Positions 26,082 through 38,486 of a stretch of 64,000 nucleotides of DNA are shown piece by piece. Source of the DNA: Methanoculleus chikugoensis (GTDB taxonomy: Archaea; Halobacteriota; Methanomicrobia; Methanomicrobiales; Methanoculleaceae); assembly GCF_019669965.1 (NCBI RefSeq), contig NZ_AP019781.1, positions 372,001-436,000 on the forward strand, read 5' to 3'. Under the pieces are notes generated by a model. That model had not been told where the DNA came from and did no database searches. It saw only the letters and a program-made list of their open reading frames with translations. Numbering within the stretch: the first letter of the stretch is position 1; every line of letters begins with the position of its first letter. The translations under genes were made by a program, and so were the position numbers.

Positions 26082-26513
26082 CTAGTAACTATCCGCGCGT
26101 TCCTGCTTCCCGATGTAGACGATCGCGATCGTCAGCACGAGAATCGCCGCGAGCGTCATCCCGATATCGACGGGGTCGAGGTGTTCGACCCCGAAGGTCA
26201 GCACCCGCCGCACCATTGCGGTGATGCCTGCAATCAGGATCGGCGTCACGAGTACCCTGTTGGTCCTGAAATACGCCGTCACCGTCTCCAGGATCTCCAC
26301 GATGATGAGGGTCAGAAGGAGCGCGTGCAGAACCTCGAGTATGCCCTGCGTCATATTATCGGTATGGATAAGCGCCGCTACCTGAATGATGACGTCGTAG
26401 AACGAGAATATCGCGAGCAGGGAGAGCGAAGCGGCGATGAGCAGGTATATGCTCAGCGTTACCCATGATATGGCGGATATGGCCTTTTCCAGGCGATTTT
26501 TAGCGGAGATCAT
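26082..26513 (-). CDS. PsiE-like membrane protein
   Basis: 143-residue protein with four membrane segments (TLSIYLLIAASLSLLAIFSF; GILEVLHALLLTLIIVEILE; VLVTPILIAGITAMVRRVL; IGMTLAAILVLTIAIVYIG). The layout and the LEVLHALLLTLIIVEI motif match the phosphate-starvation-inducible PsiE family, whose function is unknown. ATG at 26513 is chosen over an upstream in-frame ATG at 26573, because the extra 20 residues are not hydrophobic or family-like. Confidence 0.75.
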   Translation of the reverse strand: MISAKNRLEKAISAISWVTLSIYLLIAASLSLLAIFSFYDVIIQVAALIHTDNMTQGILEVLHALLLTLIIVEILETVTAYFRTNRVLVTPILIAGITAMVRRVLTFGVEHLDPVDIGMTLAAILVLTIAIVYIGKQERADSY

Positions 26514-26652
26514 GGGGCACCCTGATTTGCGGGAATATGTATGTAAACAGAATCTTTGAGGAGCATTAAACATTCCGGTAGGTCTGCAGCGGGTTGATAA
26601 TTGAAAGGTTTATATCGTTAGACTGCGAATGATATGATACGCCCGCAAGTAA

Positions 26653-26663
26653 GTTATTTATAC
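26653..26663 (+). promoter_or_regulatory. TATA box of tRNA-Lys
   Basis: GTTATTTATAC, 41-51 bases before the tRNA. A second TATA-like GTTTATATCG lies at about 26607. Confidence 0.55.
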
Positions 26664-26703
26664 TATTCTCGCATTGTAATAATGCTGGATGGCAGTACGC
26701 GCG

Positions 26704-26777
26704 GGGCCTATAGCTCAGTTAGGTAGAGCGCCTGGCTTTTAACCAGGTGGTCGGGGGTTCAAATCCCCTTGGGCCCG
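26704..26777 (+). tRNA. tRNA-Lys (anticodon UUU)
   Basis: 74 bases: acceptor GGGCCTA/TGGGCCC, D-arm AGCTCAGTTAGGTAGAGC, anticodon stem CCTGG/CCAGG with loop CTTTTAA (anticodon TTT), T-arm GGGGG-TTCAAAT-CCCC and discriminator G. CCA is not encoded. It lies just upstream of the RNA polymerase operon. Confidence 0.95.
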
Positions 26778-26855
26778 TTGCCATGGGCGATGTCTATGGG
26801 TTTTAACAAGGTGATGTATCTGATACGCAACTTTTTCGTCGGTGAGGTGTAGGTG

Positions 26856-27107
26856 ATGGGCACTTCACTTGACGTACGCAGCCACGAGATGGTTCCGGAC
26901 CATCAGATTATGGGCGAGGAAGAGGTCGCCGACCTTCTTGCGACGTACCATATAACTCTAGAGCAATTACCGAAAATCTACCACGACGATCCTGCAGCGA
27001 AGGCTATTGGGGGCGAGGTCGGGAACGTCATCCGGATCATTCGCGACAGCCGCACCGCAGGCAGAGCCGAAGCCTACAGGCTCGTTGTGAAGAGACCGAA
27101 GAAATAA
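26856..27107 (+). CDS. rpoH: RNA polymerase subunit H
   Basis: 83-residue archaeal subunit H (eukaryotic Rpb5 C-terminal domain). Typical segments are [19 protein letters not shown] and [17 protein letters not shown]. The ATG at 26856 is chosen over the GTG at 26853 from the spacing to GGTGAGGTG. First gene of the polymerase operon. Confidence 0.95.
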   Translation: MGTSLDVRSHEMVPDHQIMGEEEVADLLATYHITLEQLPKIYHDDPAAKAIGGEVGNVIRIIRDSRTAGRAEAYRLVVKRPKK

Positions 27108-27150
27108 ATTCAAAGGCCGGGAGCTGATCCATCTGTTAGATAGAAGTGTT

Positions 27151-28692
27151 TTGTCGAGAGCATATTTTGCGCGGGAGCACGTAGCACGCCACCAGCTGGA
27201 CTCCTATAACAACTTCCTCCTGCACAACCTTCAGAAAGTCGTCGATGAGCAGCGCGTCATCGAGACCGATATCGAGACCCGCGGGAAAGGGAAGGAGGCC
27301 GTCTGGGTCGAACTGGGCAGGATCGAGGTGAAAAAGCCTCTTGTCCGTGAGGCGGACGGGTCGCAGTCCGAGCTCTTCCCGAGCGAGGCGCGTCTTCGAA
27401 ACCTCACGTATGCGGCACCCATTCAACTCGAGATGACGCTTGTCCAGGGCGAAGAAGCGCAGGACCCGATCGTCACCACCATCGGGCAGTTGCCGGTGAT
27501 GGTGGGTTCGGCCGCCTGCAACCTCTACAACATGAGCGATCCCGAGCGGATCGAGCACGGTGAAGACCCCCTCGATCCCGGCGGCTACTTCGTCGTCAAC
27601 GGCACGGAACGGGTGCTGATGACGCTCGAGGATCTCGCCTCGAACAAGATCATGACCGAGTTCACCGAGCGCTACAACGAGCGGATCTACGTAGCGAAGG
27701 TCTTCTCGCAGTACCGGGGCTACCGCGCGCTCGTGATCGTCGAGCGGAACCGCAAAAACCTGCTTGAGGTCTCGTTCCCCTCGGTCGCCGGGCACCTTCG
27801 TTTCATCGACCTGATGCGGGCGCTGGGGCTGCAGGGCGACCACGACATCGTGGAGGCGGTCTCGACCGACGAGGAGATCCTCACCTTCATGATGCAGAAC
27901 CTGGAGGAGAGCGAGTGCGACACCGTCGACGAAGGCGTCATGTACGTCGGCAAGAAACTCGCCCCCAACCAGACCCGCGATTACCAGCGCAAGCGGGCGG
28001 AGTTTGTCCTTGACAACTACCTCCTCCCGCACCTGAATTACCTGATGCCGGTGGGCCTGAAAGAGGAGGACCCCGGCTACCGGTCGGCGGTCGAGGGTGT
28101 CCGTCTCGCAAAGGCGCACTTCCTCGGTCGCATGGCCGAGGCCTGTTTCGACCTGGTGCTTGACCGGCGCCGGATCGACGACAAGGACCATTACTCGAAC
28201 AAGAGGCTGAAACTTGCCGGCGACCTGATGGAAGATCTCTTCCGGATCTCGCTCAACCGCCTGACGCGCGACGTGAAGTACCAGCTCGAGCGGGCGAGCA
28301 TGCGCCACCGCGACCTCTCGATCGGGACCGCCGTGCGCGCGGACGTCCTGACCGAACGGCTGCTGCACCCGCTTGCCACCGGCAACTGGGTGGGCGGGCG
28401 CACCGGTGTCTCGCAGCTCCTCGACCGGGTGGATCACATGGCGGTGCTCTCGCATCTCCGGCGCGTGATCTCCCCGCTCTCCCGCTCGCAGCCTCACTTC
28501 GAGGCCCGTGACCTGCACCCCACCCAGTGGGGCCGGATCTGCCCGAGTGAGACGCCTGAGGGCCCGAACTGTGGACTGGTGAAGAACTTCGCCCAGATGG
28601 TCGAGATCAGCAAGGGCGTCATGAACGAAGAGGAAGTGAAGAACATTCTGTATGATATGGGCGTCATCGCCCTCCGGAGAGAGACGGCATGA
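27151..28692 (+). CDS. rpoB2: RNA polymerase subunit B'' (N-terminal half of B)
   Basis: 513-residue N-terminal half of the second-largest subunit; the B subunit is split in most methanogens. It carries the lobe and protrusion regions and ends with the fork region [20 protein letters not shown]. No ATG fits the N-terminus ([20 protein letters not shown]); TTG at 27151 is used here, but an upstream non-ATG start within 27118-27150 is possible. The end overlaps rpoB1 by 4 bases. Confidence 0.93.
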   Translation: MSRAYFAREHVARHQLDSYNNFLLHNLQKVVDEQRVIETDIETRGKGKEAVWVELGRIEVKKPLVREADGSQSELFPSEARLRNLTYAAPIQLEMTLVQGEEAQDPIVTTIGQLPVMVGSAACNLYNMSDPERIEHGEDPLDPGGYFVVNGTERVLMTLEDLASNKIMTEFTERYNERIYVAKVFSQYRGYRALVIVERNRKNLLEVSFPSVAGHLRFIDLMRALGLQGDHDIVEAVSTDEEILTFMMQNLEESECDTVDEGVMYVGKKLAPNQTRDYQRKRAEFVLDNYLLPHLNYLMPVGLKEEDPGYRSAVEGVRLAKAHFLGRMAEACFDLVLDRRRIDDKDHYSNKRLKLAGDLMEDLFRISLNRLTRDVKYQLERASMRHRDLSIGTAVRADVLTERLLHPLATGNWVGGRTGVSQLLDRVDHMAVLSHLRRVISPLSRSQPHFEARDLHPTQWGRICPSETPEGPNCGLVKNFAQMVEISKGVMNEEEVKNILYDMGVIALRRETA

Positions 28693-30503
28693 GACAGTCA
28701 CGTGTCTTCGTTGACGGAGCCCTTATCGGGCTCGTGGACGACCCGCGGGAACTGGTCGGGCGGATGCGCGAGATGCGCCGGCGCGGCGAGATCTCCTCCG
28801 AGGTCAACGTATCCTACAAGGAATTCAACAACGACGTCATCATCCATACCGACCGCGGCAGGGCGCGCCGGCCGCTGATCGTGGTCAAGGACGGCGTTCC
28901 GCAGGTGAGCGACGACGACATCGAGCGTCTCCGGAACGGCGAGATCGTCTTCGAGGATGTGGTGCGGAAGGGCGCGATCGAGTTCGTCGATGCCGAAGAG
29001 GAGGAGGACCTCTTCATCGCCATCAACGAGGGGGATCTCACTCCCGAGCACACGCATCTCGAGATCGACCCCTCGCTCATCCTCGGGATCGGTGCGGCGC
29101 ACGTCCCGTTCCCCGAGCACAACGCCAGTCCCCGTGTCACCATGGGCGCCGGGATGGTCAAGCAGGCGCTCGGGTTCGGGACAGCGAACATGAAACTCCG
29201 GCCCGATACCCGGGGGCACATGCTCCACTACGGCCAGAAGCCGCTCACCTTCACCCAGACTTCGGACGCGATCGGCTCTGACGACCGGCCCGCAGGCCAG
29301 AACTTCGTCGTTGCCATCATCTCGTATGAAGGGTTCAACATTGAAGATGCGCTGATCATCAACAAGGCCTCCATCGACCGCGGCCTCGGGCGGTCGCACT
29401 TCTTCCGCACTTACGACGGCGAAGAGCGGCGCTATCCCGGCGGCCAGGTCGACCGGATCGAGATCCCGGACGAAGAGGTCTCCGGTGCGCACGGCGCCGA
29501 GTTCTACGCGAACCTGGACGTCGACGGCGTCATCAATCCCGAGACGGTCGTCCGCGAGAAAGACGTGCTGATCGGGAAGACTTCCCCGCCGCGGTTCCTC
29601 GAAGAGCCGACGAGCGAGCTCATCGCCGTCGAGAAGCGGCGCGACACTTCGGTCACGATGCGGAGCAACGAGCACGGTATCGTGGACACCGTCATCATCA
29701 CCGAGGGCGAGAACTCTTCGCGGCTGGTGAAGGTCAGGACCCGTGACCTCCGGGTGCCGGAGGTCGGCGACAAGTTCGCTTCCCGGCACGGTCAGAAGGG
29801 CGTCATCGGGCTCATCCAGCCATCGGCGGATATGCCGTTCACCGAGTCGGGCATGACGCCCGACCTGATCATCAATCCCCACGCCGTCCCGAGCCGTATG
29901 ACCATCGGGCACATGCTCGAGATGCTGGGCGGCAAGGTCGGCTCGCTCGAGGGCCGCCGGATCAACGCGACCGCGTTCCGCGGCGAGCGCGAGGCAAACC
30001 TCCGGAATTCGCTCAAGGAGCTCGGGTTTGCGCACAACGGCCGTGAAGTCATGTATGACGGCACCACCGGCCGGCAGTTCGCGGCCGATATCTACGTCGG
30101 TGTCATCTACTACCAGAAACTCTATCACATGGTATCGAGCAAGATGCACGCGCGGTCGCGCGGTCCCGTGCAGGTGCTCACCCGCCAGCCGACCGAAGGA
30201 CGTGCCCGCGAGGGCGGTCTCCGGTTCGGTGAGATGGAGCGGGACGTGATGATCGGCCACGGTGCGGCCATGGCCTTGAAAGAGCGTCTCCTCGACGAGT
30301 CGGACAAGGTGACCCAGTGGGTCTGCGCGAAGTGCGGTATGGTGGCGATGGTCGACCGGAAGCGGAAGGTGACGCGGTGCCTTGCCTGCGGCAGCGAGAC
30401 CGATATCTACCCCGTCGAGATGAGCTATGCCTTCAAGCTCCTCCTCGACGAGATGAAGAGTATGGGCATTGCTCCCCGCCTGAGACTCGACGATATGGTG
30501 TAA
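28689..30503 (+). CDS. rpoB1: RNA polymerase subunit B' (C-terminal half of B)
   Basis: 604-residue C-terminal half of B. It has the hybrid-binding and switch regions, including [17 protein letters not shown] and [15 protein letters not shown], and a C-terminal zinc site WVCAKCGMV / CLACGSETD before the clamp helix. Overlaps rpoB2 by 4 bases and precedes rpoA1 by 21. Confidence 0.96.
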   Translation: MRQSRVFVDGALIGLVDDPRELVGRMREMRRRGEISSEVNVSYKEFNNDVIIHTDRGRARRPLIVVKDGVPQVSDDDIERLRNGEIVFEDVVRKGAIEFVDAEEEEDLFIAINEGDLTPEHTHLEIDPSLILGIGAAHVPFPEHNASPRVTMGAGMVKQALGFGTANMKLRPDTRGHMLHYGQKPLTFTQTSDAIGSDDRPAGQNFVVAIISYEGFNIEDALIINKASIDRGLGRSHFFRTYDGEERRYPGGQVDRIEIPDEEVSGAHGAEFYANLDVDGVINPETVVREKDVLIGKTSPPRFLEEPTSELIAVEKRRDTSVTMRSNEHGIVDTVIITEGENSSRLVKVRTRDLRVPEVGDKFASRHGQKGVIGLIQPSADMPFTESGMTPDLIINPHAVPSRMTIGHMLEMLGGKVGSLEGRRINATAFRGEREANLRNSLKELGFAHNGREVMYDGTTGRQFAADIYVGVIYYQKLYHMVSSKMHARSRGPVQVLTRQPTEGRAREGGLRFGEMERDVMIGHGAAMALKERLLDESDKVTQWVCAKCGMVAMVDRKRKVTRCLACGSETDIYPVEMSYAFKLLLDEMKSMGIAPRLRLDDMV

Positions 30504-30524
30504 GAGAGGGGGCACAATCAAACT

Positions 30525-34342
<3,818 letters not shown>

Positions 34343-34353
34343 GAGAAATCATA

Positions 34354-34641
34354 ATGGACTTTAATGCTTCACTACGCAAAGCCGTGAAGACTGGTACCGT
34401 ATTCCTGGGTCGAAACAAGACCCTGGAATCCATCGAAGAAGGCAAGGCCAAACTTATTGTGGTGGCCAGGAACAGCCCGGAATCCGTTAAAAATCTGGTG
34501 AATGAGATCGATATCCCGGTCTACGTCTACGAAGGTTCGAGTGTCCAGCTCGGGAAAGCCTGCGGCAGACCGTACGTCGTCAGTGCGCTCGCCGTGGTCG
34601 AGCCGGGCGAATCCGATATCCTGAATGCTGCGAGAGTGTAG
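34354..34641 (+). CDS. rpl30e: Ribosomal protein L30e
   Basis: 95-residue L7Ae-fold ribosomal protein (FLGRNKTLESIEEGKAKLIV; KACGRPYVVSALAVVEPGES). It follows rpoA2 by 11 bases, its conserved place in archaeal polymerase operons. Confidence 0.93.
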   Translation: MDFNASLRKAVKTGTVFLGRNKTLESIEEGKAKLIVVARNSPESVKNLVNEIDIPVYVYEGSSVQLGKACGRPYVVSALAVVEPGESDILNAARV

Positions 34642-34644
34642 ACG

Positions 34645-35094
34645 ATGCCACAGGTCACGCTGACTGAGGAGTGCATGCGCCTCATCTCCCAGTTCGAGAG
34701 CCTTACCGGCGCAGGCAGCCGCGATTGCATCGTTGATAACCGCAACGAGCGGATCATCTTCGTGATCAATCCCGGCGATATGGGACTCGCTATAGGGAAG
34801 GGCGGGTCGAGCATCAAGAAGGCCTCCGACGTGATGGGGAAGCGTATCGAGGTCGTGGAATACTCCGCCGACCCGAGCCAGTTCCTCCGGAACTGCTTCC
34901 TGCCCGCCCAGGTCACCGGCATCGACTTCGATACGGACGAGGAGGATCAGCAGGTCGCCCTCATCGAGGTCCGGGACGAGGACCGGGGCCTTGCTATCGG
35001 CAAAGCGGGGAAGAATATCTTCAAGGCGAAAGTTCTCGCACAGCGACAGCATGACATCGCCGATGTCCAGCTGATGCAGAACGATTCTGCCTGA
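34645..35094 (+). CDS. nusA: NusA-like transcription factor (KH domains)
   Basis: 149 residues forming two KH domains, each with the GxxG loop (GLAIGKGGSSIKKA; GLAIGKAGKNIFKA). Archaeal NusA consists of these RNA-binding domains only, without the bacterial N-terminal part. It ends the polymerase operon; a run of seven T at 35100-35106 fits an archaeal terminator. The usual downstream rpsL, rpsG and elongation factor genes are absent. Confidence 0.93.
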   Translation: MPQVTLTEECMRLISQFESLTGAGSRDCIVDNRNERIIFVINPGDMGLAIGKGGSSIKKASDVMGKRIEVVEYSADPSQFLRNCFLPAQVTGIDFDTDEEDQQVALIEVRDEDRGLAIGKAGKNIFKAKVLAQRQHDIADVQLMQNDSA

Positions 35095-35098
35095 AAAC

Positions 35099-35107
35099 TT
35101 TTTTTAC
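35099..35107 (+). terminator. T-tract terminator of the polymerase operon
   Basis: CTTTTTTTA immediately after the nusA stop. Archaeal RNA polymerase terminates at such T runs. Confidence 0.5.
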
Positions 35108-35195
35108 CGTCGTCCGGCAATATCCCGGCCGGCAGGTAGGCAGTTTCCCTCCAGGCGATTTGCAGGGGGGTTTCGAGCGCGCTCCCGCCAGTAAA

Positions 35196-35205
35196 TTATT
35201 TATAT
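35196..35205 (+). promoter_or_regulatory. TATA box of the secreted acidic protein gene
   Basis: TTATTTATAT. The expected start is near 35230, where a 33-codon frame (35230-35331) also begins. That short frame overlaps the first codons of the long gene and may be a leader ORF, though it matches no family. Confidence 0.5.
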
Positions 35206-35309
35206 CGGCGTGTGCTCCATGAGACTCCCATGAACGGAGTTCCCGCCCGGATAGTGTGCCCCGTGCCGCCTGCGGTAGAGCCGGCGAAGAGGGTGCGTGG
35301 GGTTCCCGT

Positions 35310-36821
35310 ATGCCCGGGGTGGTCTCGTTGAGAGGATATCTTCTCATCGTCGGGGCCCTGGTGCTCTGTATTCTCATGACCGCCCTTCTCACAGTCGCTC
35401 TCGCCGGGTCCGACGAGAACGGCACCGTCGATCTACCGGGCGAGAAGCCCGTCGTCAATAAAGTGCCGGTCACGCCTGCGGTGAGTCCGGCGCCTGATGA
35501 GGGGGAGGAGAAAACCGTCGAGGAGCGGGAGCCCGATTCCCTTGCTACCGGGGATGCCCCGACGCCGCCCGAAGGGGCAGCGGATTCGACGGAAACGGTT
35601 CCGGCAACCTCCACATCTTCCCCGGACACATCGACCCTGTCGGATTTTACCGGGGAGACGGTTGCAAGCGGCAACGATACCGCCGATGCGGAGGGCCCAT
35701 CCCTGAATACAACAGAGATCTCTGAGCCCACCGGGACGGAGACCGACGATACCCTCGCCGACCCGGGGGACGAGACCGATGATGACCTCGCCGACGATGA
35801 AGATGCGGAGGAGGAGACGAACCCGGAACCGACCCTTGAACGGTTTGCTCCGCCGCGGCCGGGCGCGACGATGGCGAAAGCGCACTACTCCCACGATCGT
35901 CCGCTTGTCCAGAGCGGCCATAACCTCGTCAACCCCTCCTCGTCGTATACCCCCACCGGGGAGAACGAGACCGGGATAGCGCCCGTGGCCGCTGTGCCGA
36001 GCGACGGCCTCTTTGTCCGGGGTATCGGGGTGATCCTCGACCGGACCCCTGAAGACGTCGCTCTCACCCGGAGCGGGGTGGAGATAGCGAACCTCGACTG
36101 GCTCCTCGATTCGGCGATGCGTCTCGGCGGGCGACACCCACGCGCGGTCTTTGAGGGGGAGACGTTCACCGTCACCGTGACGGTGGAGGCGAGGAACGTG
36201 ACGATCACGGAGGATGACCCGGCCTACGTCGTCCTGGTGCCGCCGCCGGACGAGACCGGGGTCTACGAGATCACCCGGACCCGTGAGGTCCGATCCCTCG
36301 GGGACGGGGAACGCGGTGTCTGGGAGTTCTCGGTCGCTACCCGCACCGGGAGACTGACGCTTGAAAACCTCACCCTTGCCGAGGAGCGGCTGGTCACCAA
36401 CCTGACGTCGAACCCGGACCTCTTCGCCTTCCACGCCTACGCGCTTGCCGGCGGCCAGGAGGTGCCTTCGGCGGGCGTCTCCGACCCGGTGATCGCCATC
36501 CGGCCCGATGGGGATGCGGTGACGGCGGAAGCGTCGTTGCTTCCCGGCCTCTACGCAGTTCTGGGCGTCGAGAACTCGACGCTCCGCCCATCGGAGACGA
36601 TGATGGGAGCGTGGGCGCGGGGCGTCGATCACGAGACGATCGCCGCCGCGGCGGTCGGGCATCTCGAGGCCCTGCGCGGTCTCGGGAAAGAAGATGTGGC
36701 GGCTTTCTATGCTGCGGAAGGGGGCGCCGGGGCGGATGAGCGGTCTGCGTCCTCGCCGTCGATACTCGACCTGATCGTGGGATTCTTCCAGGGGCTGCTG
36801 GGCGGGGCGCCTTCCTCGTAG
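35310..36821 (+). CDS. Membrane-anchored acidic Pro/Thr/Glu-rich secreted protein
   Basis: About 503 residues from the ATG at 35310; TTG at 35328 is an alternative. An N-terminal hydrophobic helix (GYLLIVGALVLCILMTALLT) serves as signal or anchor. Residues ~30-200 are low-complexity and acidic, rich in Pro, Thr, Ser, Asp and Glu, like an extracellular stalk. Residues ~230-420 look like beta-sandwich material (FTVTVTVEARNVTITEDDPA) with several N-glycosylation sequons. The C-terminus has an amphipathic helix (ILDLIVGFFQGLLGG). A cell-surface protein is likely; no family is recognised. Confidence 0.65.
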   Translation: MPGVVSLRGYLLIVGALVLCILMTALLTVALAGSDENGTVDLPGEKPVVNKVPVTPAVSPAPDEGEEKTVEEREPDSLATGDAPTPPEGAADSTETVPATSTSSPDTSTLSDFTGETVASGNDTADAEGPSLNTTEISEPTGTETDDTLADPGDETDDDLADDEDAEEETNPEPTLERFAPPRPGATMAKAHYSHDRPLVQSGHNLVNPSSSYTPTGENETGIAPVAAVPSDGLFVRGIGVILDRTPEDVALTRSGVEIANLDWLLDSAMRLGGRHPRAVFEGETFTVTVTVEARNVTITEDDPAYVVLVPPPDETGVYEITRTREVRSLGDGERGVWEFSVATRTGRLTLENLTLAEERLVTNLTSNPDLFAFHAYALAGGQEVPSAGVSDPVIAIRPDGDAVTAEASLLPGLYAVLGVENSTLRPSETMMGAWARGVDHETIAAAAVGHLEALRGLGKEDVAAFYAAEGGAGADERSASSPSILDLIVGFFQGLLGGAPSS

Positions 36822-36929
36822 GATGCGGGATGCGCTCTTGTGGAGCCACACGCCCCTCCCCTCTCGTTGAAGAGTGATTCAGATCTACACGTATCCAGAA
36901 CAGTCGAGGAACTGCCCGCCCCGGTAGCA

Positions 36930-36938
36930 AGATATATT
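36930..36938 (+). promoter_or_regulatory. TATA box of the first acetyltransferase gene
   Basis: AGATATATT, 30-38 bases before the ATG at 36968, giving an almost leaderless mRNA. No ribosome site is seen before that ATG. Confidence 0.45.
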
Positions 36939-36967
36939 CCGCCCGCTGCCGCAAAGGGATATAGCCG

Positions 36968-37552
36968 ATGGCAAGAGAGGATACCATAGACCGGCGAATC
37001 TACATCGAGAGAGACGGGACTACGCTACTATACGCCGAACCTTCAGACAGGCGCTTCATCTATGAGATGGCCTTTGAGGACCCGGGTATCTGGCGGTCCA
37101 TGCTCGAGAAGAAGGATGATTTTGATTGGTCCGAGTTGAGGGACGAGGAAGAGCAGTTCTTCGGTAGCGTTCCCGGCAAGAGCAAATATCTGCTGATACG
37201 GTATCAGGGCGAGATCGTCGGGACGATCTCGCATACGCACAACGATGGGCGGATAGAGAACCTGGAGCTCGATATGTGGCTCCGTTCAGAGAAATATACC
37301 GGGAGAGGCATCGGCTCCGCCGTGATAGCGATGCTGATAGACCGGCTGGTCGAAGAGCACGGTATCCGAACCTTCATCATCCGGCCGTGGGTGAAAAACT
37401 CCCGCGCCGTGAGGGCGTACGAGAAGTGCGGCTTTCGGCGGCGTAATGACTTTGATCCCGCTGACTATTACGGAACATACCTGGAGCGGTACGGCGAGGG
37501 CGATTACGGTAGACTGGAGACCGCAAACATGGTCCTTGAGGTCGGCTGCTGA
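36968..37552 (+). CDS. GNAT family N-acetyltransferase (RimJ/RimL-like)
   Basis: 194 residues with the GNAT core: YQGEIVGTISHTHNDGRIEN, the acetyl-CoA loop in EKYTGRGIGSAVIAMLIDRL, and SRAVRAYEKCGFRR at motif B. The pattern resembles aminoglycoside 6'-acetyltransferase and RimJ-type enzymes. The substrate is not predictable. The second GNAT gene follows 15 bases downstream. Confidence 0.85.
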   Translation: MAREDTIDRRIYIERDGTTLLYAEPSDRRFIYEMAFEDPGIWRSMLEKKDDFDWSELRDEEEQFFGSVPGKSKYLLIRYQGEIVGTISHTHNDGRIENLELDMWLRSEKYTGRGIGSAVIAMLIDRLVEEHGIRTFIIRPWVKNSRAVRAYEKCGFRRRNDFDPADYYGTYLERYGEGDYGRLETANMVLEVGC

Positions 37553-37567
37553 TCCCGGGGGATTAGT

Positions 37568-38083
37568 ATGTACACGATACGGCAGGAGCGGCCGGCGGAT
37601 TATGAGGACGTCTATCAACTCGTAAAGAGGTCGTTTGCCACAACCGCCCATTCGGATGGAACCGAAGCGGATTACCTGAACGAACTGAGAGGAAAGGAGA
37701 CGTTCATCCCCGAACTCTCGCTGGTGGCGGAGGATGCAGAAGGTAGCATAGTAGGACAGATTGTGTTGTATGCAACCGTAATTGCCACGAACGACGGCCC
37801 GGTCACCTCCCTGGTGCTATCCCCGATCAGCGTCCGCCCGGACCGGTTCCGGCAGGGCATCGCCCGCGCCATGATGGACCGGGCTTTCCAGATCGCCCGC
37901 GAGATGGGATATACCGCGGTCTTCCTCTGCGGCGAATCCGAGACCTATCATGGACTGGGGTTTTGCGCATCGTGGATGTTCGGCATCTTCCATAAAGACG
38001 ACCCCCGGGCCGGGTGGTGCATGGCAAAAGAACTGATCCCCGGTGCTCTGGAGGGCATCCGGGGGACGATAGAGATCGTTTGA
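37568..38083 (+). CDS. GNAT family N-acetyltransferase (YhbS-like)
   Basis: 171 residues. It starts MYTIRQERPADYEDVYQLVK, with the GNAT acetyl-CoA site in RFRQGIARAMMDRAFQIARE and a YhbS-like end (LCGESETYHGLGFCASWMFG). Good GGGGG ribosome site before the ATG. It is the last host-like gene before the AT-rich island. Confidence 0.85.
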   Translation: MYTIRQERPADYEDVYQLVKRSFATTAHSDGTEADYLNELRGKETFIPELSLVAEDAEGSIVGQIVLYATVIATNDGPVTSLVLSPISVRPDRFRQGIARAMMDRAFQIAREMGYTAVFLCGESETYHGLGFCASWMFGIFHKDDPRAGWCMAKELIPGALEGIRGTIEIV

Positions 38084-38486
38084 TGAGAAGTACCTCCGGG
38101 TTTCTCCGGTTTGTTTGGAGCGTATTGGTGTTCTTGCTGCCTAGAAGCAAGGGTATCTGGAGTATGAGAATACCTGAATGGCCTCGCGTAACGACGCATA
38201 TCCAAGGTAGGTGGAGTTTTTGCATCGTTAAATGCGAGCAACGGTGGATAGAGCGCCTGAAGTTTGAGAAGCCAGAAAAATTCCAAGATGGAAATGGGAG
38301 TGAATGTGAATCTAATTGTAAACCGCGCCGAAAGCGTCCTGGTAGAGATAAAGGGAACAAGAAAAGGGAACCAGAAGATCAGTACACTATTTGAGAGTGA
38401 ATATCAAGGGTGTATATCTGCGCGCCTCTACTTGAAGACCTTTCCCTATCTAAATATTTATCGCAAAGTAGGTCAATAGACACTCA
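38084..38486. other. Left junction of the AT-rich island
   Basis: Base composition falls from GC-rich to AT-rich across this stretch. A 63-codon frame from ATG 38288 to 38479 (MEMGVNVNLIVNRAESVLVE at its start) is open but matches nothing known. A TATA box TAAATATTTATC at 38451-38462 serves the next gene. No integrase, tRNA or direct repeat marking an attachment site was recognised. Confidence 0.5.
38451..38462 (+). promoter_or_regulatory. TATA box of the zinc-ribbon/J-like/TPR gene
   Basis: TAAATATTTATC, 25-36 bases before the ATG at 38487, leaving almost no leader. No ribosome site is visible. Confidence 0.55.

Noticed and set aside
25947-26468. Plus-strand frame over the PsiE-like gene
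   Set aside because: Mostly antisense to a clear four-helix membrane protein; composition is charged and repetitive.
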